Shown: positions 25,601 through 35,013, numbered from the stretch's first letter. The stretch: DNA of 64,000 nucleotides from Oceanobacillus halophilus (GCF_003628505.1 NZ_RBZP01000009.1:62001-126000), one strand, 5' to 3'. Notes: generated by a model from the letters alone, not told the origin. Numbers and translations are program-made.

Positions 25601-26638
25601 CTATAATTCATCAAAGCCATTTTCTTGGGAAACTTTCGTATAGGTTCGAGGCTTTTGTTCAAAGAAATCGGATTTGGTTTCGTTAATCATTTCATCGCTA
25701 AACACTTGAATCCAAGGCAACGGATTTTCTTGTTCGGCAAATAGATTGCTTAGTCCTAATTGACGAAACCGCTTATTGGCGAGGTACTCCAAATATTTTT
25801 CAAATTCCATCAGGTCTATGCCATCTATGTCATGTAAGATAAAGTTTGCCCACTCACTCTCTAAATGTACCGCTTGTTCAATAGCATCATATACGTACTG
25901 AATATTTTCTTCAGTGTTTAAACTAGGATTTTCTGTTAGTAATATACGAACAAATTGCGTCATAAAATAACAATGCTGCATTTCATCTCTTTGTATATAG
26001 CTGATCATGGTACTGGTTTTTAACATTTTCTGCTGCCTTGCCAAATTATAAAAGAATGCAAATCCAGCATAGAAGAAAATCCCCTCTAAATTAATGGATT
26101 GTACTCCTAACTCAAATAAATGCTGTGGGGTAGGGTGGTCTCTGAATTTCTCATACGTATCTATAATAAATTGATTTCGCTTCCGTACAAGCGGATCATC
26201 CTTTGCCTGATTAAAATATTCTTTTTGATCACTTAAAGGAATTAAGGAACTTAAAATATAGGAATAAGATTCATTATGAACAGCTTCTTGTTGCGATATG
26301 ACTGCTACAATTGCCTTGAAGCTAGGATCGGTTACATAATCCATGACATGTGTCATCGTTGGAGTCTGCAAACTGTCCAATGAAGCAAGTTGTGTATTGA
26401 TTCTTAAAAAAACTTCTCTTTCATGTGTAGACAATTGATCCCACTGTTTAATGTCATCTTGCATATTAATCTCCTGCGCTTTCCAAAAATTAGATAATAA
26501 GGTTTGATATAACTGATACATTTGTGGATAGGCAAGATCATTCCAATTTAAAATCCCGGATGAGCGACCATTGATTATTCCTGTGGATTTATTTGGAAAA
26601 GTTGGGTTCAGTAAATTTATTTTCGTTAATGTTTCCAT
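25601..26638 (-). CDS. nrdB: Ribonucleotide reductase small (radical) subunit
   Basis: This 345-residue di-metal protein generates the radical used by NrdA. Carboxylate and His ligands are visible: QQEAVHNESYSYIL holds the Glu, His and, four residues after the His, the radical Tyr. INLEGIFFYAGFAFFY and RDEMQHCYF hold the second set. The Tyr argues for a class Ia/Ib-type radical rather than the phenylalanine class Ic. AGGAGGAG precedes ATG 26638; an upstream ATG would overlap nrdA and lacks a ribosome site. Gap to nrdA is 13 bp. Confidence 0.93.
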   Translation of the reverse strand: METLTKINLLNPTFPNKSTGIINGRSSGILNWNDLAYPQMYQLYQTLLSNFWKAQEINMQDDIKQWDQLSTHEREVFLRINTQLASLDSLQTPTMTHVMDYVTDPSFKAIVAVISQQEAVHNESYSYILSSLIPLSDQKEYFNQAKDDPLVRKRNQFIIDTYEKFRDHPTPQHLFELGVQSINLEGIFFYAGFAFFYNLARQQKMLKTSTMISYIQRDEMQHCYFMTQFVRILLTENPSLNTEENIQYVYDAIEQAVHLESEWANFILHDIDGIDLMEFEKYLEYLANKRFRQLGLSNLFAEQENPLPWIQVFSDEMINETKSDFFEQKPRTYTKVSQENGFDEL

Positions 26639-26651
26639 CGTATCTCCTCCT

Positions 26652-28946
26652 TTAGCTATGACAAGCTTCACAAGCTTCTATTTCTGTTTGGGATGTACTT
26701 CTTACATAATAAGTAGTTTTCAAACCTGCTTCCCATGCACTTAGATGAAGATGAAGCAGTTCTTTTGCTTTAATATCATGGCGTACATAGAGATTAAAGC
26801 TAATTGCTTGATCGATATGACGCTGACGAGCAGCATTTTGCTTTATGCTCCAATTTTGATCGAGTTCATGTCTTACCTTTCTGTAATAAGGGTACGTTGT
26901 GTAATTTAAATCAGGAGGTGTAACTTTGAATTTAAAGTTTTTCTTTTCCTCCGCGTACTCGATAGAATATATAGGATCGATGCCATCTGTTGAACCACCA
27001 ATTTTTGCTGTGGAAGAATTAGGAGCAATAGCCATCATCCAGCCGTTTCGAACCCCATACTGGGAAATGTTGTCTTGAAGCTTTTGCCATCTTTCTGACT
27101 GATATCCTTTTCTTTTGAAATAGTCACCTGTTTGCCAATCCGATCCTTCAAACATAGAATAAGCGCCTTTTTCTTTTGCTAGTTCCATAGAAGATTGAAT
27201 AGTGGAATAGGCAATTTCTTCATAAAGTCTGTCTGCATACTGAACTGCATCATCTGATTCCCAGTGAATGCCTTCTAATGCAAGTAAATGATGCCAACCA
27301 AACGTCCCTAATCCTACTGCACGATATTTTTGATTGGTCATCACTGCTTGACTTACAGAAATAGTATTCAAATCAATCACATTGTCTAACATTCGCATTT
27401 GAATACGGATCAACCGATCAAGTACTTGGTTACTTATTGCATTTGGTAAATGGATGGAAGATAAATTACAAACAACAAAATCACCAGGTTTGCGAACAAT
27501 AACAATATTTCCATCTTCATCGACATATTCGTTATCAAGAGCAGTCGCAGACATATTTTGGGCAATTTCGGTGCAAAGGTTACTGCAAAAAATAGAAGTT
27601 CGCCCTTTACCGTTTACATGCTTGTTTGGATTTTGTCGATTTACTTCATCTCGATAAAACATATAAGGTGTTCCAGTTTCAAGTTGGGAAACCATGATTC
27701 GGGCCATAATATCCATGGCACGATAAGTTTTCCTCGGCAGCAAAGGGTGATGGACTGCTTCCATATATTTTTGTGTGAAATATTTTTCATCGTCTTCATC
27801 ATAAAAGTCTTCCAGGCCAAGGGGGTGACCATTATCATCCTTCCAACCCATAAACTGTTTCACCTGATGAGGACAGAATGTATGCCACTTGCCAACACTG
27901 CGTCCATTATCATCGACTTCTTTTAATTTTTTCATAAATAAATCAGGAATCGATACACCTGTAAAGATGTCGTGGGCTTTTCGTCGTTCATCTCCATTGT
28001 TTGTTTTTAAGTCCAGGAAACCATTCATAATATCTCGATGAAAAACATCCATATAAACTGCCACAGCTCCTTGTCTTTGGCCAAGTTGATCGACACTGAC
28101 TGCTGTGTCATTAATTAGTCGAATCCATGGCACGATACCAGATGATTTCCCTTTAAACTTTTTAATATTTGATCCTAGTGCCCTGACTTTTCCATAATAG
28201 ATGCCAATTCCACCGCCATCTTTGCTTAGTCTTGCTACATCCCAGTTATTTAAGTAAATGGCATTAAGCGAATCATCCACGGTATCGATGAAACAGGAGG
28301 ATAGTTGACCAAATTTCATACCAGCATTTGCTAGCGTAGGTGTTGCCACGGTCATAAATAGATTACTTAATGCCCAGTAAGCTTCTTTTACCGTTTCAAG
28401 TCGTTTATCTGTTCCTTCATTTCTCATAAGTGTCATAGCAATAATCATAAATCGTTCCTGAGGAAGCTCATAAATTTTTCCATCATAATCCTTTGCCAGA
28501 TAACGATCGGCAAGCAAAAATAATCCAATATAATTAAAGAGATTATCTCTTTCTGGTGTGATTTCTTTAGCTAAATTCTTAATTTCTTCTTTTGAGTATT
28601 GATGCAGCAGGGAAGGGGAGTAAATCCCTATGTCAGTAAGTATTTCAATAAGTTGGTAGAAATCCCCATACTTCTGTTGATGATCGTAACCTCTATTTTG
28701 TGCTGCTTTTTCATATAACTCCTGAAGATACAATCGGGCAGATAGAAAAGTCCAATCTGGCTGGTCCATGGCAATTTGATTTAAGGCATATAAAAGAGCC
28801 TGTTGATTTGTTGACTGGGATGCATCACTTAATTCATTTAATTGTTGTTTTAATTTTGTTGTATCTATTTCATATTTTTGTGAAGTTTTATCTATAATTG
28901 AAAAAACTGCATCTAACTCTGTAAAATTATGGGTCTGATTGCTCAT
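26652..28946 (-). CDS. nrdA: Ribonucleotide reductase large (catalytic) subunit
   Basis: This 764-residue protein reduces ribonucleoside diphosphates to deoxy forms. It has LSSCFIDTVDDS (first active-site Cys), SNLCTEIAQN and CNLSSIH (radical Cys region), TYYVRSTS (radical-transfer Tyr pair) and the C-terminal redox pair CEACHS. The N-terminus goes straight into the RNR_N domain (LSDASQSTNQQALLYALNQIA) after about 35 residues, so a full ATP-cone activity-control domain seems absent. AGGAGGAAAAT precedes ATG 28946, three bp after the thioesterase stop. Its operon lies behind a cobalamin riboswitch. Confidence 0.93.
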   Translation of the reverse strand: MSNQTHNFTELDAVFSIIDKTSQKYEIDTTKLKQQLNELSDASQSTNQQALLYALNQIAMDQPDWTFLSARLYLQELYEKAAQNRGYDHQQKYGDFYQLIEILTDIGIYSPSLLHQYSKEEIKNLAKEITPERDNLFNYIGLFLLADRYLAKDYDGKIYELPQERFMIIAMTLMRNEGTDKRLETVKEAYWALSNLFMTVATPTLANAGMKFGQLSSCFIDTVDDSLNAIYLNNWDVARLSKDGGGIGIYYGKVRALGSNIKKFKGKSSGIVPWIRLINDTAVSVDQLGQRQGAVAVYMDVFHRDIMNGFLDLKTNNGDERRKAHDIFTGVSIPDLFMKKLKEVDDNGRSVGKWHTFCPHQVKQFMGWKDDNGHPLGLEDFYDEDDEKYFTQKYMEAVHHPLLPRKTYRAMDIMARIMVSQLETGTPYMFYRDEVNRQNPNKHVNGKGRTSIFCSNLCTEIAQNMSATALDNEYVDEDGNIVIVRKPGDFVVCNLSSIHLPNAISNQVLDRLIRIQMRMLDNVIDLNTISVSQAVMTNQKYRAVGLGTFGWHHLLALEGIHWESDDAVQYADRLYEEIAYSTIQSSMELAKEKGAYSMFEGSDWQTGDYFKRKGYQSERWQKLQDNISQYGVRNGWMMAIAPNSSTAKIGGSTDGIDPIYSIEYAEEKKNFKFKVTPPDLNYTTYPYYRKVRHELDQNWSIKQNAARQRHIDQAISFNLYVRHDIKAKELLHLHLSAWEAGLKTTYYVRSTSQTEIEACEACHS

Positions 28947-28949
28947 TAC

Positions 28950-29432
28950 TTATTTTCCTCCTACTGAATCTTTTATTTTTATGCGTCTTAATTTTCTTTC
29001 GTGTGATTCATGAAACAATTGCTGTTCTTCTTCTGTTTGAGGAATAACGCCTGGGACACTTGTTGGTTTTCCATCCGTATCCTTTGCTACCATTGTCAGT
29101 AAGGACGTTGTGGTCAATTTTCTTTCTCCTGTTGTTAAATTCTCGCATTCTACTTTGACATAGACTTCCATTGAAGTATTACCGGTAGCAACAACAGCTG
29201 CTTCCAGCATCACGATATCTCCCACTCTTGCTGATGATAGAAAGTTAACCGTATCAATAGATGCGGTAACAACTGCTGCTTTACTATGTTTCATAGCTGT
29301 AATGGCTGCAATTTCATCAATGTAAGATAAAACAGTACCTCCAAATATTGTATCGAGATGATTTGTATCGGGAGGTAAAACTAATCTTGTTTGAATCGTG
29401 CGAGATACATTGGATGATAATGAATGATTCAT
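28950..29432 (-). CDS. Acyl-CoA thioesterase (hotdog fold, YkhA-like)
   Basis: This 160-residue protein has the hotdog core of the acyl-CoA thioester hydrolase family: TNHLDTIFGGTVLSYIDEIAAITAMKHS (split by the central helix), FLSSARVGDIVMLEAAVVATGNTSMEV and a long C-terminal helix. The Asp in YIDEIAA is the likely catalytic acid. It hydrolyses acyl-CoA to free acid and CoA in the cytosol. It is the first gene after the cobalamin riboswitch and its stop is 3 bp from the nrdA start, so it is translated with nrdA. The link to nucleotide reduction is unclear. Confidence 0.88.
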   Translation of the reverse strand: MNHSLSSNVSRTIQTRLVLPPDTNHLDTIFGGTVLSYIDEIAAITAMKHSKAAVVTASIDTVNFLSSARVGDIVMLEAAVVATGNTSMEVYVKVECENLTTGERKLTTTSLLTMVAKDTDGKPTSVPGVIPQTEEEQQLFHESHERKLRRIKIKDSVGGK

Positions 29433-29479
29433 AGAAATTCTCTCCTATTCTTTTGGAATAAGGGATTGGAGAAATAAAG

Positions 29480-29516
29480 GCAACAAAAAAACCATCACTC
29501 TAAAAGAGGATGGGTT
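29480..29516 (-). terminator. Attenuator terminator of the cobalamin riboswitch
   Basis: On the minus strand CCATCCTC / GAGTGATGG (one bulge) is followed by seven T residues, between the aptamer and the thioesterase start. It is the expected expression platform. Confidence 0.8.
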
Positions 29517-29624
29517 GATAATAAAACGCTGATATGTATGATAGACATAGTCACGACGGACATCTGCCTATAAAACTACCATCGTTCTATCTCCCCAACT
29601 CCCGAAGAAGATAACACGTTATAA

Positions 29625-29787
29625 ATACGGCAGGTCTCCTGACTTGTGCTTTAACCTCATGAATACCTTCCCATCTAGATCACTAGACAGTGGATTTCCT
29701 TCATTCGTCAGCACTTACAGTTGCGGGTACAGTTCTGGTCTTGCACCAGATTCCCTATTAAGTCGTTACAAATATTGACACCATATT
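29625..29787 (-). promoter_or_regulatory. Cobalamin (adenosylcobalamin) riboswitch
   Basis: The minus strand carries the conserved order of cobalamin aptamer elements: GGTGTC near the 5' end, TTAATAGGGAATCTGGTG, ACTGTACCCGCAACTGTAA, GCTGACGAATG, CCACTGT, TGGGAAGG and the B12 box AGTCAGGAGACCTGCCG. With the downstream terminator it should switch the thioesterase-nrdA-nrdB-flavodoxin operon off when B12 is plentiful. Confidence 0.95.
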
Positions 29788-29871
29788 TATTGGTAAAACT
29801 ATATGTAGTTATATTAGATATGATAAGGCACAATTTATAGTATGTCAATATCAAATACAAGGAGTTGGTAA

Positions 29872-29980
29872 ATAATTCCTCTATGGATGGATTATAAAGG
29901 GTCAGAAAATTCTCGTGAACAATTAACAGAAATTTATCAATAGGAGGATAGATGTTATGATAATGATGTGCTGTAATTAA
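29872..29980 (+). other. Two possible leader peptides upstream of the DHODH-like gene
   Basis: AAGGAG is followed by ATA/ATT 29872-29877 opening a frame of about 22 codons (PLWMDYKGSENSREQLTEIYQ in two parts) that ends at 29943. AGGAGG at 29942 then precedes ATG 29957, which encodes only MIMMCCN. Both have proper ribosome sites but tiny products. They could be leader peptides or chance. Confidence 0.25.
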
Positions 29981-30051
29981 GTAATAGAGATTAATCTATT
30001 AGTTTGCGCATACTTTGAAAGAAGTAAATTAATGTTTAGAAGGTGATATTT

Positions 30052-31905
30052 ATGCCAGATTGGTCTTATCATCCATTAAAAAAAGCAATTCTAAATAGAA
30101 TGAGTCCAAAAGCAAGCCGAGAGTTTATACATAAATCTATGAGTTCCATCGCGTCCATTCCAGGTGGCCGCGGTCTTATTGGATTTTTGGGCCATATGAG
30201 TCCTCCACATGAAATAAAAAAGGACATAAACAATTTGGAATTTTCATCTCCAATTGGATTAAGTAGTATGATTGATCCAAAGTTATCAGGTACGAATGCC
30301 TTTCAAGAGTTAGGTTTTGGGTTTTTAGAAATTGGACCAATCGTGTTAAATGAACCTCAAGAAGCGAAAGAACCAAGGATGAAAAATAATCATTTTCTGT
30401 TTTCTGAACAGCAGGAGAAAGTTCCTCTCAAACTAGCAATAAAGAAGTTAACAAGCCTAAATATTCGAATTCCCATAGTTGCCCAGATAGATAATCAGGT
30501 AAACAGAAATGAATGGGAAATTATTGTCCAGCATTTAACTCCTTTTGTTGATGGTTTTATTGGAACAAAAGAACAAGTACATGCATTTGTCGATAATAGT
30601 ACCTTAACTTTAGAGCGTACTTTCTATGTTTCTATTAATGCTAATGAAGTATCACCTAAAGCATTAGAATTGGAGAATTTAACAGCAATTCCAGGGTTTG
30701 GTGGAATAGTGATCAACGCCCCTCGTCAAACTGTGGATAATTATTGGTATGAAATTGAAAATGCCAATGAATACATAGCGAACACAGTACAACAAGTCAA
30801 GAACTTGTTTCCTAATCTGGTAGTCATCACCTCTGGTGGAGTGGAGACTCCAGAGGACGCTCGCTCTTTGGTTTATGCAGGTGCAGATTTATTAATGTTA
30901 ACAGACGGCTATGTAAAAGCTGGACCAGGATTACCGAAAAGAATTCATGAACGTTTATTATATGAAGAAAGTCAGACGATTAGAAAACAAAATTGGCACT
31001 GGTCCTTTCTGTTTGGGCTCTCCATTCTCATTGGAGGTCTTATCGCTCTATACTTTGCATTTACGAGTATTATACTCCCTTATGACGAGACATTTATCGG
31101 ACTTACAAGGGGAGAAATTTTGCAAATAAATCCACTCATACTTTCATTTATGTCCCATGACCGAATGGCTTTAGCCGGAACGATGATTTCAGGAGGTATA
31201 TTATATATCCAGCTTGCTAGACATGGGATTAAATATGGACTGCATTGGACAAGGATTTCTTTTCACAGTGCTGCCATTGTGGGGTTTCTAGGCATTTTTC
31301 TTTTTATTGGTTATGGGTACTTTGATTGGTTGCACGGATTATTTTGGCTTATTCTATTACCAATATATATTTTGAGTTTTAGGGAAGGGAAAAGAGCTGT
31401 ACGGACTCCAATTTCTATTCATGGAAAGAATGATAGAGCATGGAAATACGGGCTCTATGGACAGTTGATGTTTATCATACTTGGTTTTCTGATTATAATT
31501 GGTGGTGTAGTAATTTCTACTATAGGTGTTTTCAACGTTTTTGTATCAACTGATTTAAGCTTTTTGTGCATGACACCTGAAATGTTAGATAACATTAGTA
31601 ACAATCTTATTCCTGTTATCGCACATGACAGAGCAGGATTTGGTAGCGCCCTTATTAGTGTCGGGTTACTTGTATTAACCATATCATTATGGGGATTTAG
31701 AAAAGGGGAGCGCTGGATTTGGAATACTATCTGTATAGGAGCGTTGCCTGCATTTACCGCAGGAATTGGAACGCATATATATATTGGATATACAACATTT
31801 ATCCATTTACTTCCCGTTTACTTCTTAGTGATTTTGTATTTGTTAGGATTAATTTTATCGTACCCTTTTTTAAAAACAGATAAAGAAGCTAGTTTTACAG
31901 AATAA
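30052..31905 (+). CDS. Dihydroorotate-dehydrogenase-like barrel fused to a duplicated membrane domain
   Basis: The protein has 617 residues. Residues about 1-300 form a DHODH-like flavin barrel: FSSPIGLSSMIDPK..FQELGFGFLEIGPI near 65-105 and the FMN phosphate site ITSGGVETPEDARSLVYAGAD near 265-285. The usual catalytic NxSSPNT segment is not recognisable. Residues about 320-610 hold 8 or so membrane spans containing two copies of an HDR unit, SHDRMALAG..ISGGILY..HGIKYGLHW and AHDRAGFGS..ISVGLLV..GFRKGERW, about 156 residues apart. AAGGTGAT precedes ATG 30052. Function is unknown; a flavin-linked membrane redox role is inference. Confidence 0.75.
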   Translation: MPDWSYHPLKKAILNRMSPKASREFIHKSMSSIASIPGGRGLIGFLGHMSPPHEIKKDINNLEFSSPIGLSSMIDPKLSGTNAFQELGFGFLEIGPIVLNEPQEAKEPRMKNNHFLFSEQQEKVPLKLAIKKLTSLNIRIPIVAQIDNQVNRNEWEIIVQHLTPFVDGFIGTKEQVHAFVDNSTLTLERTFYVSINANEVSPKALELENLTAIPGFGGIVINAPRQTVDNYWYEIENANEYIANTVQQVKNLFPNLVVITSGGVETPEDARSLVYAGADLLMLTDGYVKAGPGLPKRIHERLLYEESQTIRKQNWHWSFLFGLSILIGGLIALYFAFTSIILPYDETFIGLTRGEILQINPLILSFMSHDRMALAGTMISGGILYIQLARHGIKYGLHWTRISFHSAAIVGFLGIFLFIGYGYFDWLHGLFWLILLPIYILSFREGKRAVRTPISIHGKNDRAWKYGLYGQLMFIILGFLIIIGGVVISTIGVFNVFVSTDLSFLCMTPEMLDNISNNLIPVIAHDRAGFGSALISVGLLVLTISLWGFRKGERWIWNTICIGALPAFTAGIGTHIYIGYTTFIHLLPVYFLVILYLLGLILSYPFLKTDKEASFTE

Positions 31906-32042
31906 ATGATAGTATGTGCTTGCTGCTATTGAGCTTGAAAAGTATTGCTTGTATATTAACCTGTATAGATAAAGCGATAGTTACATTCCCAAGATATATT
32001 GCATAGGATAGTGTTGATTAAACTTTGAAAGGAATGAGCAAA

Positions 32043-32612
32043 GTGTACTATCCTTATATGTATCCACATCCTTATTACGTTAACGTTCCGATGTATAGAT
32101 ATGGAATACAACCTGGTTACTGGCCTTATCCAGACATGATGCCGAATGATTCCCGCTTTAGTTCATTGGTGCCGAATAACAATAATTCTAATGATCTGAT
32201 GGATTATGGAACCAATCCATATGTTGTGAATATTGAAGAAGCAACAAAGAATAATAATACATTTCGAACAGCAATATGGACAGGAGAACACTTACAGGTA
32301 ACTGTGATGAGCATTGACGTCGGAGGAGATATCGGCTTAGAAGTACATCCCGATGTCGATCAATTTTTACGTATTGAACAGGGTCAGGGTATGGTTCAAA
32401 TGGGCGATTCTCAAAATAATTTAGATTTTGAGGTGGAAGTTTTTGATGATTATGCAATCATGGTTCCTGCTGGTAAATGGCACAATCTTACCAATACGGG
32501 AAATACACCACTTAAACTCTACACAATATATGCACCACCTGAACATCCATTTGGCACCGTTCATCAAACACAAGCAGAAGCTATGGCTGCAGAAGAACAC
32601 CATAACGAATAG
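32043..32612 (+). CDS. Cupin-domain protein with Tyr/Pro-rich N-terminus
   Basis: In this protein of about 189 residues, the first ~50 are rich in Tyr, Pro and Asn (YYPYMYPHPYYVNVPMYRYG), a composition typical of spore-coat or surface proteins. Residues about 75-175 are a single cupin with the metal motif GLEVHPDVDQFLRIEQGQG and the second motif VPAGKWHNLTNTG. The metal and substrate are unknown. A spore-surface location is inferred from composition. GTG 32043 fits GAAAGGA best; ATG 32034 would be too close. Confidence 0.75.
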   Translation: MYYPYMYPHPYYVNVPMYRYGIQPGYWPYPDMMPNDSRFSSLVPNNNNSNDLMDYGTNPYVVNIEEATKNNNTFRTAIWTGEHLQVTVMSIDVGGDIGLEVHPDVDQFLRIEQGQGMVQMGDSQNNLDFEVEVFDDYAIMVPAGKWHNLTNTGNTPLKLYTIYAPPEHPFGTVHQTQAEAMAAEEHHNE

Positions 32613-32621
32613 ATTATTATA

Positions 32622-32663
32622 ACAAGTTCTCCACTTTATAGAGTGGAGAACTTGTATTTTTTT
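32622..32663 (+). terminator. Terminator of the cupin gene
   Basis: A 14-bp perfect stem ACAAGTTCTCCACT / AGTGGAGAACTTGT is followed by a T-run. Confidence 0.93.
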
Positions 32664-32666
32664 CCT

Positions 32667-32712
32667 GAGGTGCCTGTCACTCCCCGAAATTTGTCGGATT
32701 AAATTTTGTCAA
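32667..32712 (-). repeat. Short interspersed repeat, GGCACC family, copy 3 (inverted)
   Basis: On the minus strand it reads GACAAAATTTAATCCGACAA then TTCGGGGAGTGACAGGCACC. It sits directly behind a terminator, as copy 1 does. Confidence 0.78.
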
Positions 32713-32793
32713 AGATGGTCGAAATAATCTATGAATATGGTAAAATACTTATTGTAAGTTTAACTGACTATCTATCGAATTGGAGGTAAATAA

Positions 32794-34890
32794 ATGAGTA
32801 AGAAAAGTAGAAGGAATAAAAAGAAGACACAGCTTCCATTTCGGATTAATATACTATTTTTTGTAGTGTTTTTAATGTTTTCTGTACTGATTCTTCAATT
32901 GGGTGTTGTTCAAATTCTAAATGGAGAAGATTTCCAGAAAGAAATTGAACGTACGAATCAGGATGTGACAAAAATACCTGTTCCAAGGGGAAAAATATAC
33001 GATCGTAATATGAACCTCATTGTTGATAACGAACCTGTTTATTCTATTACTTACACACCAGAAAAGGGAGTACAGGCAAAGGACCGTTTAGAGGTCGCAG
33101 AAAAGCTGGCAGAGTTTATTACTATGGTCCCAGAAGATGAAGAAGATCCAGAAGCGTATTTGGATGAAAAATTGACAGAGAGAAATTTAAAAGAATACTG
33201 GTATCTTTTAAATAAAGATGAAGCTGATGAAAGGTTATCTCCAGAAAAACGGGAAGAGATGAGTAATGCAGAAGCTTATAATGCAACACTTGATTTAATT
33301 ACGGAAGAAGAGATAAACAACTTCACATTAAAGGAAAAAGAAATTATTGCAATTAAAAAAGAGTTAGACAAAGCTTATTCTCTAACACCACAAATTGTAA
33401 AAAATGAAGGTGTTACAGCCGAAGAGTATGCAAAAGTCTCTGAACATTTAAGTGTATTACCTGGTATTAATGCAACCACAGACTGGAATCGTAAATACCC
33501 AAACGGTGAATCACTTAAAAGCATACTAGGGAAAATAACAACACAAGGGGAAGGAATTCCTGCTGATAGTGAAGATTACTTTCTTACAAGAGGATACAGT
33601 AGAAATGACCGTGTTGGTACAAGTGGTTTAGAGCAACAATATGAATCTGTACTACGCGGACGAAAAGAACAGATTCAATATACGACCACCAAAAATGGAG
33701 TGATTGTTGGAACAGAAACAGTTGTTGAGGGCCAACGTGGAAAAGACCTTGTGTTAACGATTGACATGGATTTTCAAAAAGAAGTGGACAAGATTGTAAG
33801 AGAGGAGTTCCAAGCTGCAAAGAGACAGTATGCGAATCCGTATTTCAACGATGTCATAGCTGTAGTCATGAATCCTAAAACGGGGGAACTATTAGCGGTG
33901 TCTGCTACTCACTATAACAAGAAAGAAAATAAATACGAGGATGCTGGGTTTAGGGCTCTATCTGATGCCCATACGCCAGGTTCCGTAGTTAAGGGAGCTA
34001 CTATTTTGGCAGGGCTGGATTCCGGGGCTATTTCTCCAGGTACGTCCTTTTATGATAAACCTTTCCAAATGAAAAGCAGTCCAGTGTATCGTTCATATTC
34101 TAGTAATTTGGGTCTAATGAATGATATAACTGCTTTAAAAAGATCTTCCAACGTATATATGTTTTATACTGCGTTAAGGATGATGGGAGAATATAGGTAT
34201 CCATTTCCTAATGGAGGAATTCCAAAAGGGTTTGAAACAGAAGACCTTCAAAATTTTCGTAACTACTACAACCAGTTGGGGCTAGGTGTTGAAACTGGTG
34301 TTGATTTTCCTCATGAATCAACTGGGTACAAAGGGACCAAACCAAACCCTGGTTTAATGATGTACCAAGCCATTGGCCAATATGATCAGTACACAGCGAT
34401 GCAACTCGCACAATATGTATCAACAATTGCTAATGGTGGATATCGAGTACAACCACATTTTCTTAAACAAATACATGATCCAATCGCATCACAAGATGAA
34501 TTAGGACCTGTATATAAATCGAAAAATACAGAAGTACTCAATAAAATTACCATGGATGATAGTTATTTAAATCGAGTTCAGGAAGGTTTTCGTCAAGTAT
34601 TTCAAGAGCCTGGTGGAACAGCTTATCGATATTACAGAGGTGTTGACTATAAACCTGCTGGAAAAACTGGAACAGCTGAAACGGAATATCGGGATGAGAA
34701 TGGTGTGAAATTAGCTGATACAACCAATCACAATTTGGTTGGTTATGCACCACACGACGACCCTGAAATTGCCTTTGCTATAATTGTTCCATATACGGAT
34801 AAAAATATGAGCCACCCTACTCACCATAATATAGGAAGAAGAATATTAGATACGTATTTTGGAATGAAAGATAAGGATGAAGATGAGTAA
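32794..34890 (+). CDS. pbpA: Class B penicillin-binding protein (transpeptidase)
   Basis: The protein has 698 residues: a short basic cytoplasmic tail, one membrane anchor (about 20-42), a dimerisation domain starting PVPRGKIYDRN, then the transpeptidase. All three active-site motifs are present: SxxK in TPGSVVKGAT, SxN in KRSSNVY and KTG in AGKTGTAE. It cross-links peptidoglycan outside the membrane. It resembles B. subtilis PbpA/PbpH (rod-shape elongation) more than the division or spore enzymes; the symbol is by resemblance. GGAGGT precedes ATG 32794. Confidence 0.88.
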   Translation: MSKKSRRNKKKTQLPFRINILFFVVFLMFSVLILQLGVVQILNGEDFQKEIERTNQDVTKIPVPRGKIYDRNMNLIVDNEPVYSITYTPEKGVQAKDRLEVAEKLAEFITMVPEDEEDPEAYLDEKLTERNLKEYWYLLNKDEADERLSPEKREEMSNAEAYNATLDLITEEEINNFTLKEKEIIAIKKELDKAYSLTPQIVKNEGVTAEEYAKVSEHLSVLPGINATTDWNRKYPNGESLKSILGKITTQGEGIPADSEDYFLTRGYSRNDRVGTSGLEQQYESVLRGRKEQIQYTTTKNGVIVGTETVVEGQRGKDLVLTIDMDFQKEVDKIVREEFQAAKRQYANPYFNDVIAVVMNPKTGELLAVSATHYNKKENKYEDAGFRALSDAHTPGSVVKGATILAGLDSGAISPGTSFYDKPFQMKSSPVYRSYSSNLGLMNDITALKRSSNVYMFYTALRMMGEYRYPFPNGGIPKGFETEDLQNFRNYYNQLGLGVETGVDFPHESTGYKGTKPNPGLMMYQAIGQYDQYTAMQLAQYVSTIANGGYRVQPHFLKQIHDPIASQDELGPVYKSKNTEVLNKITMDDSYLNRVQEGFRQVFQEPGGTAYRYYRGVDYKPAGKTGTAETEYRDENGVKLADTTNHNLVGYAPHDDPEIAFAIIVPYTDKNMSHPTHHNIGRRILDTYFGMKDKDEDE

Positions 34891-34950
34891 GAAGGCTGGA
34901 TTAGCTATCTATATGATAGGAAGCCGCATTAAATATTGATATAATAAATT

Positions 34951-34984
34951 TTGAGGTACTAATCGTTAACCGGTTTGTACCTCT
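34951..34984 (+). terminator. Possible terminator of pbpA
   Basis: The stem GAGGTAC / GTACCTC has a long loop and only a short T-rich tail. Confidence 0.5.
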
Positions 34985-35013
34985 AATTTCATATAGAAAT
35001 GAGGAGAAGTGGA

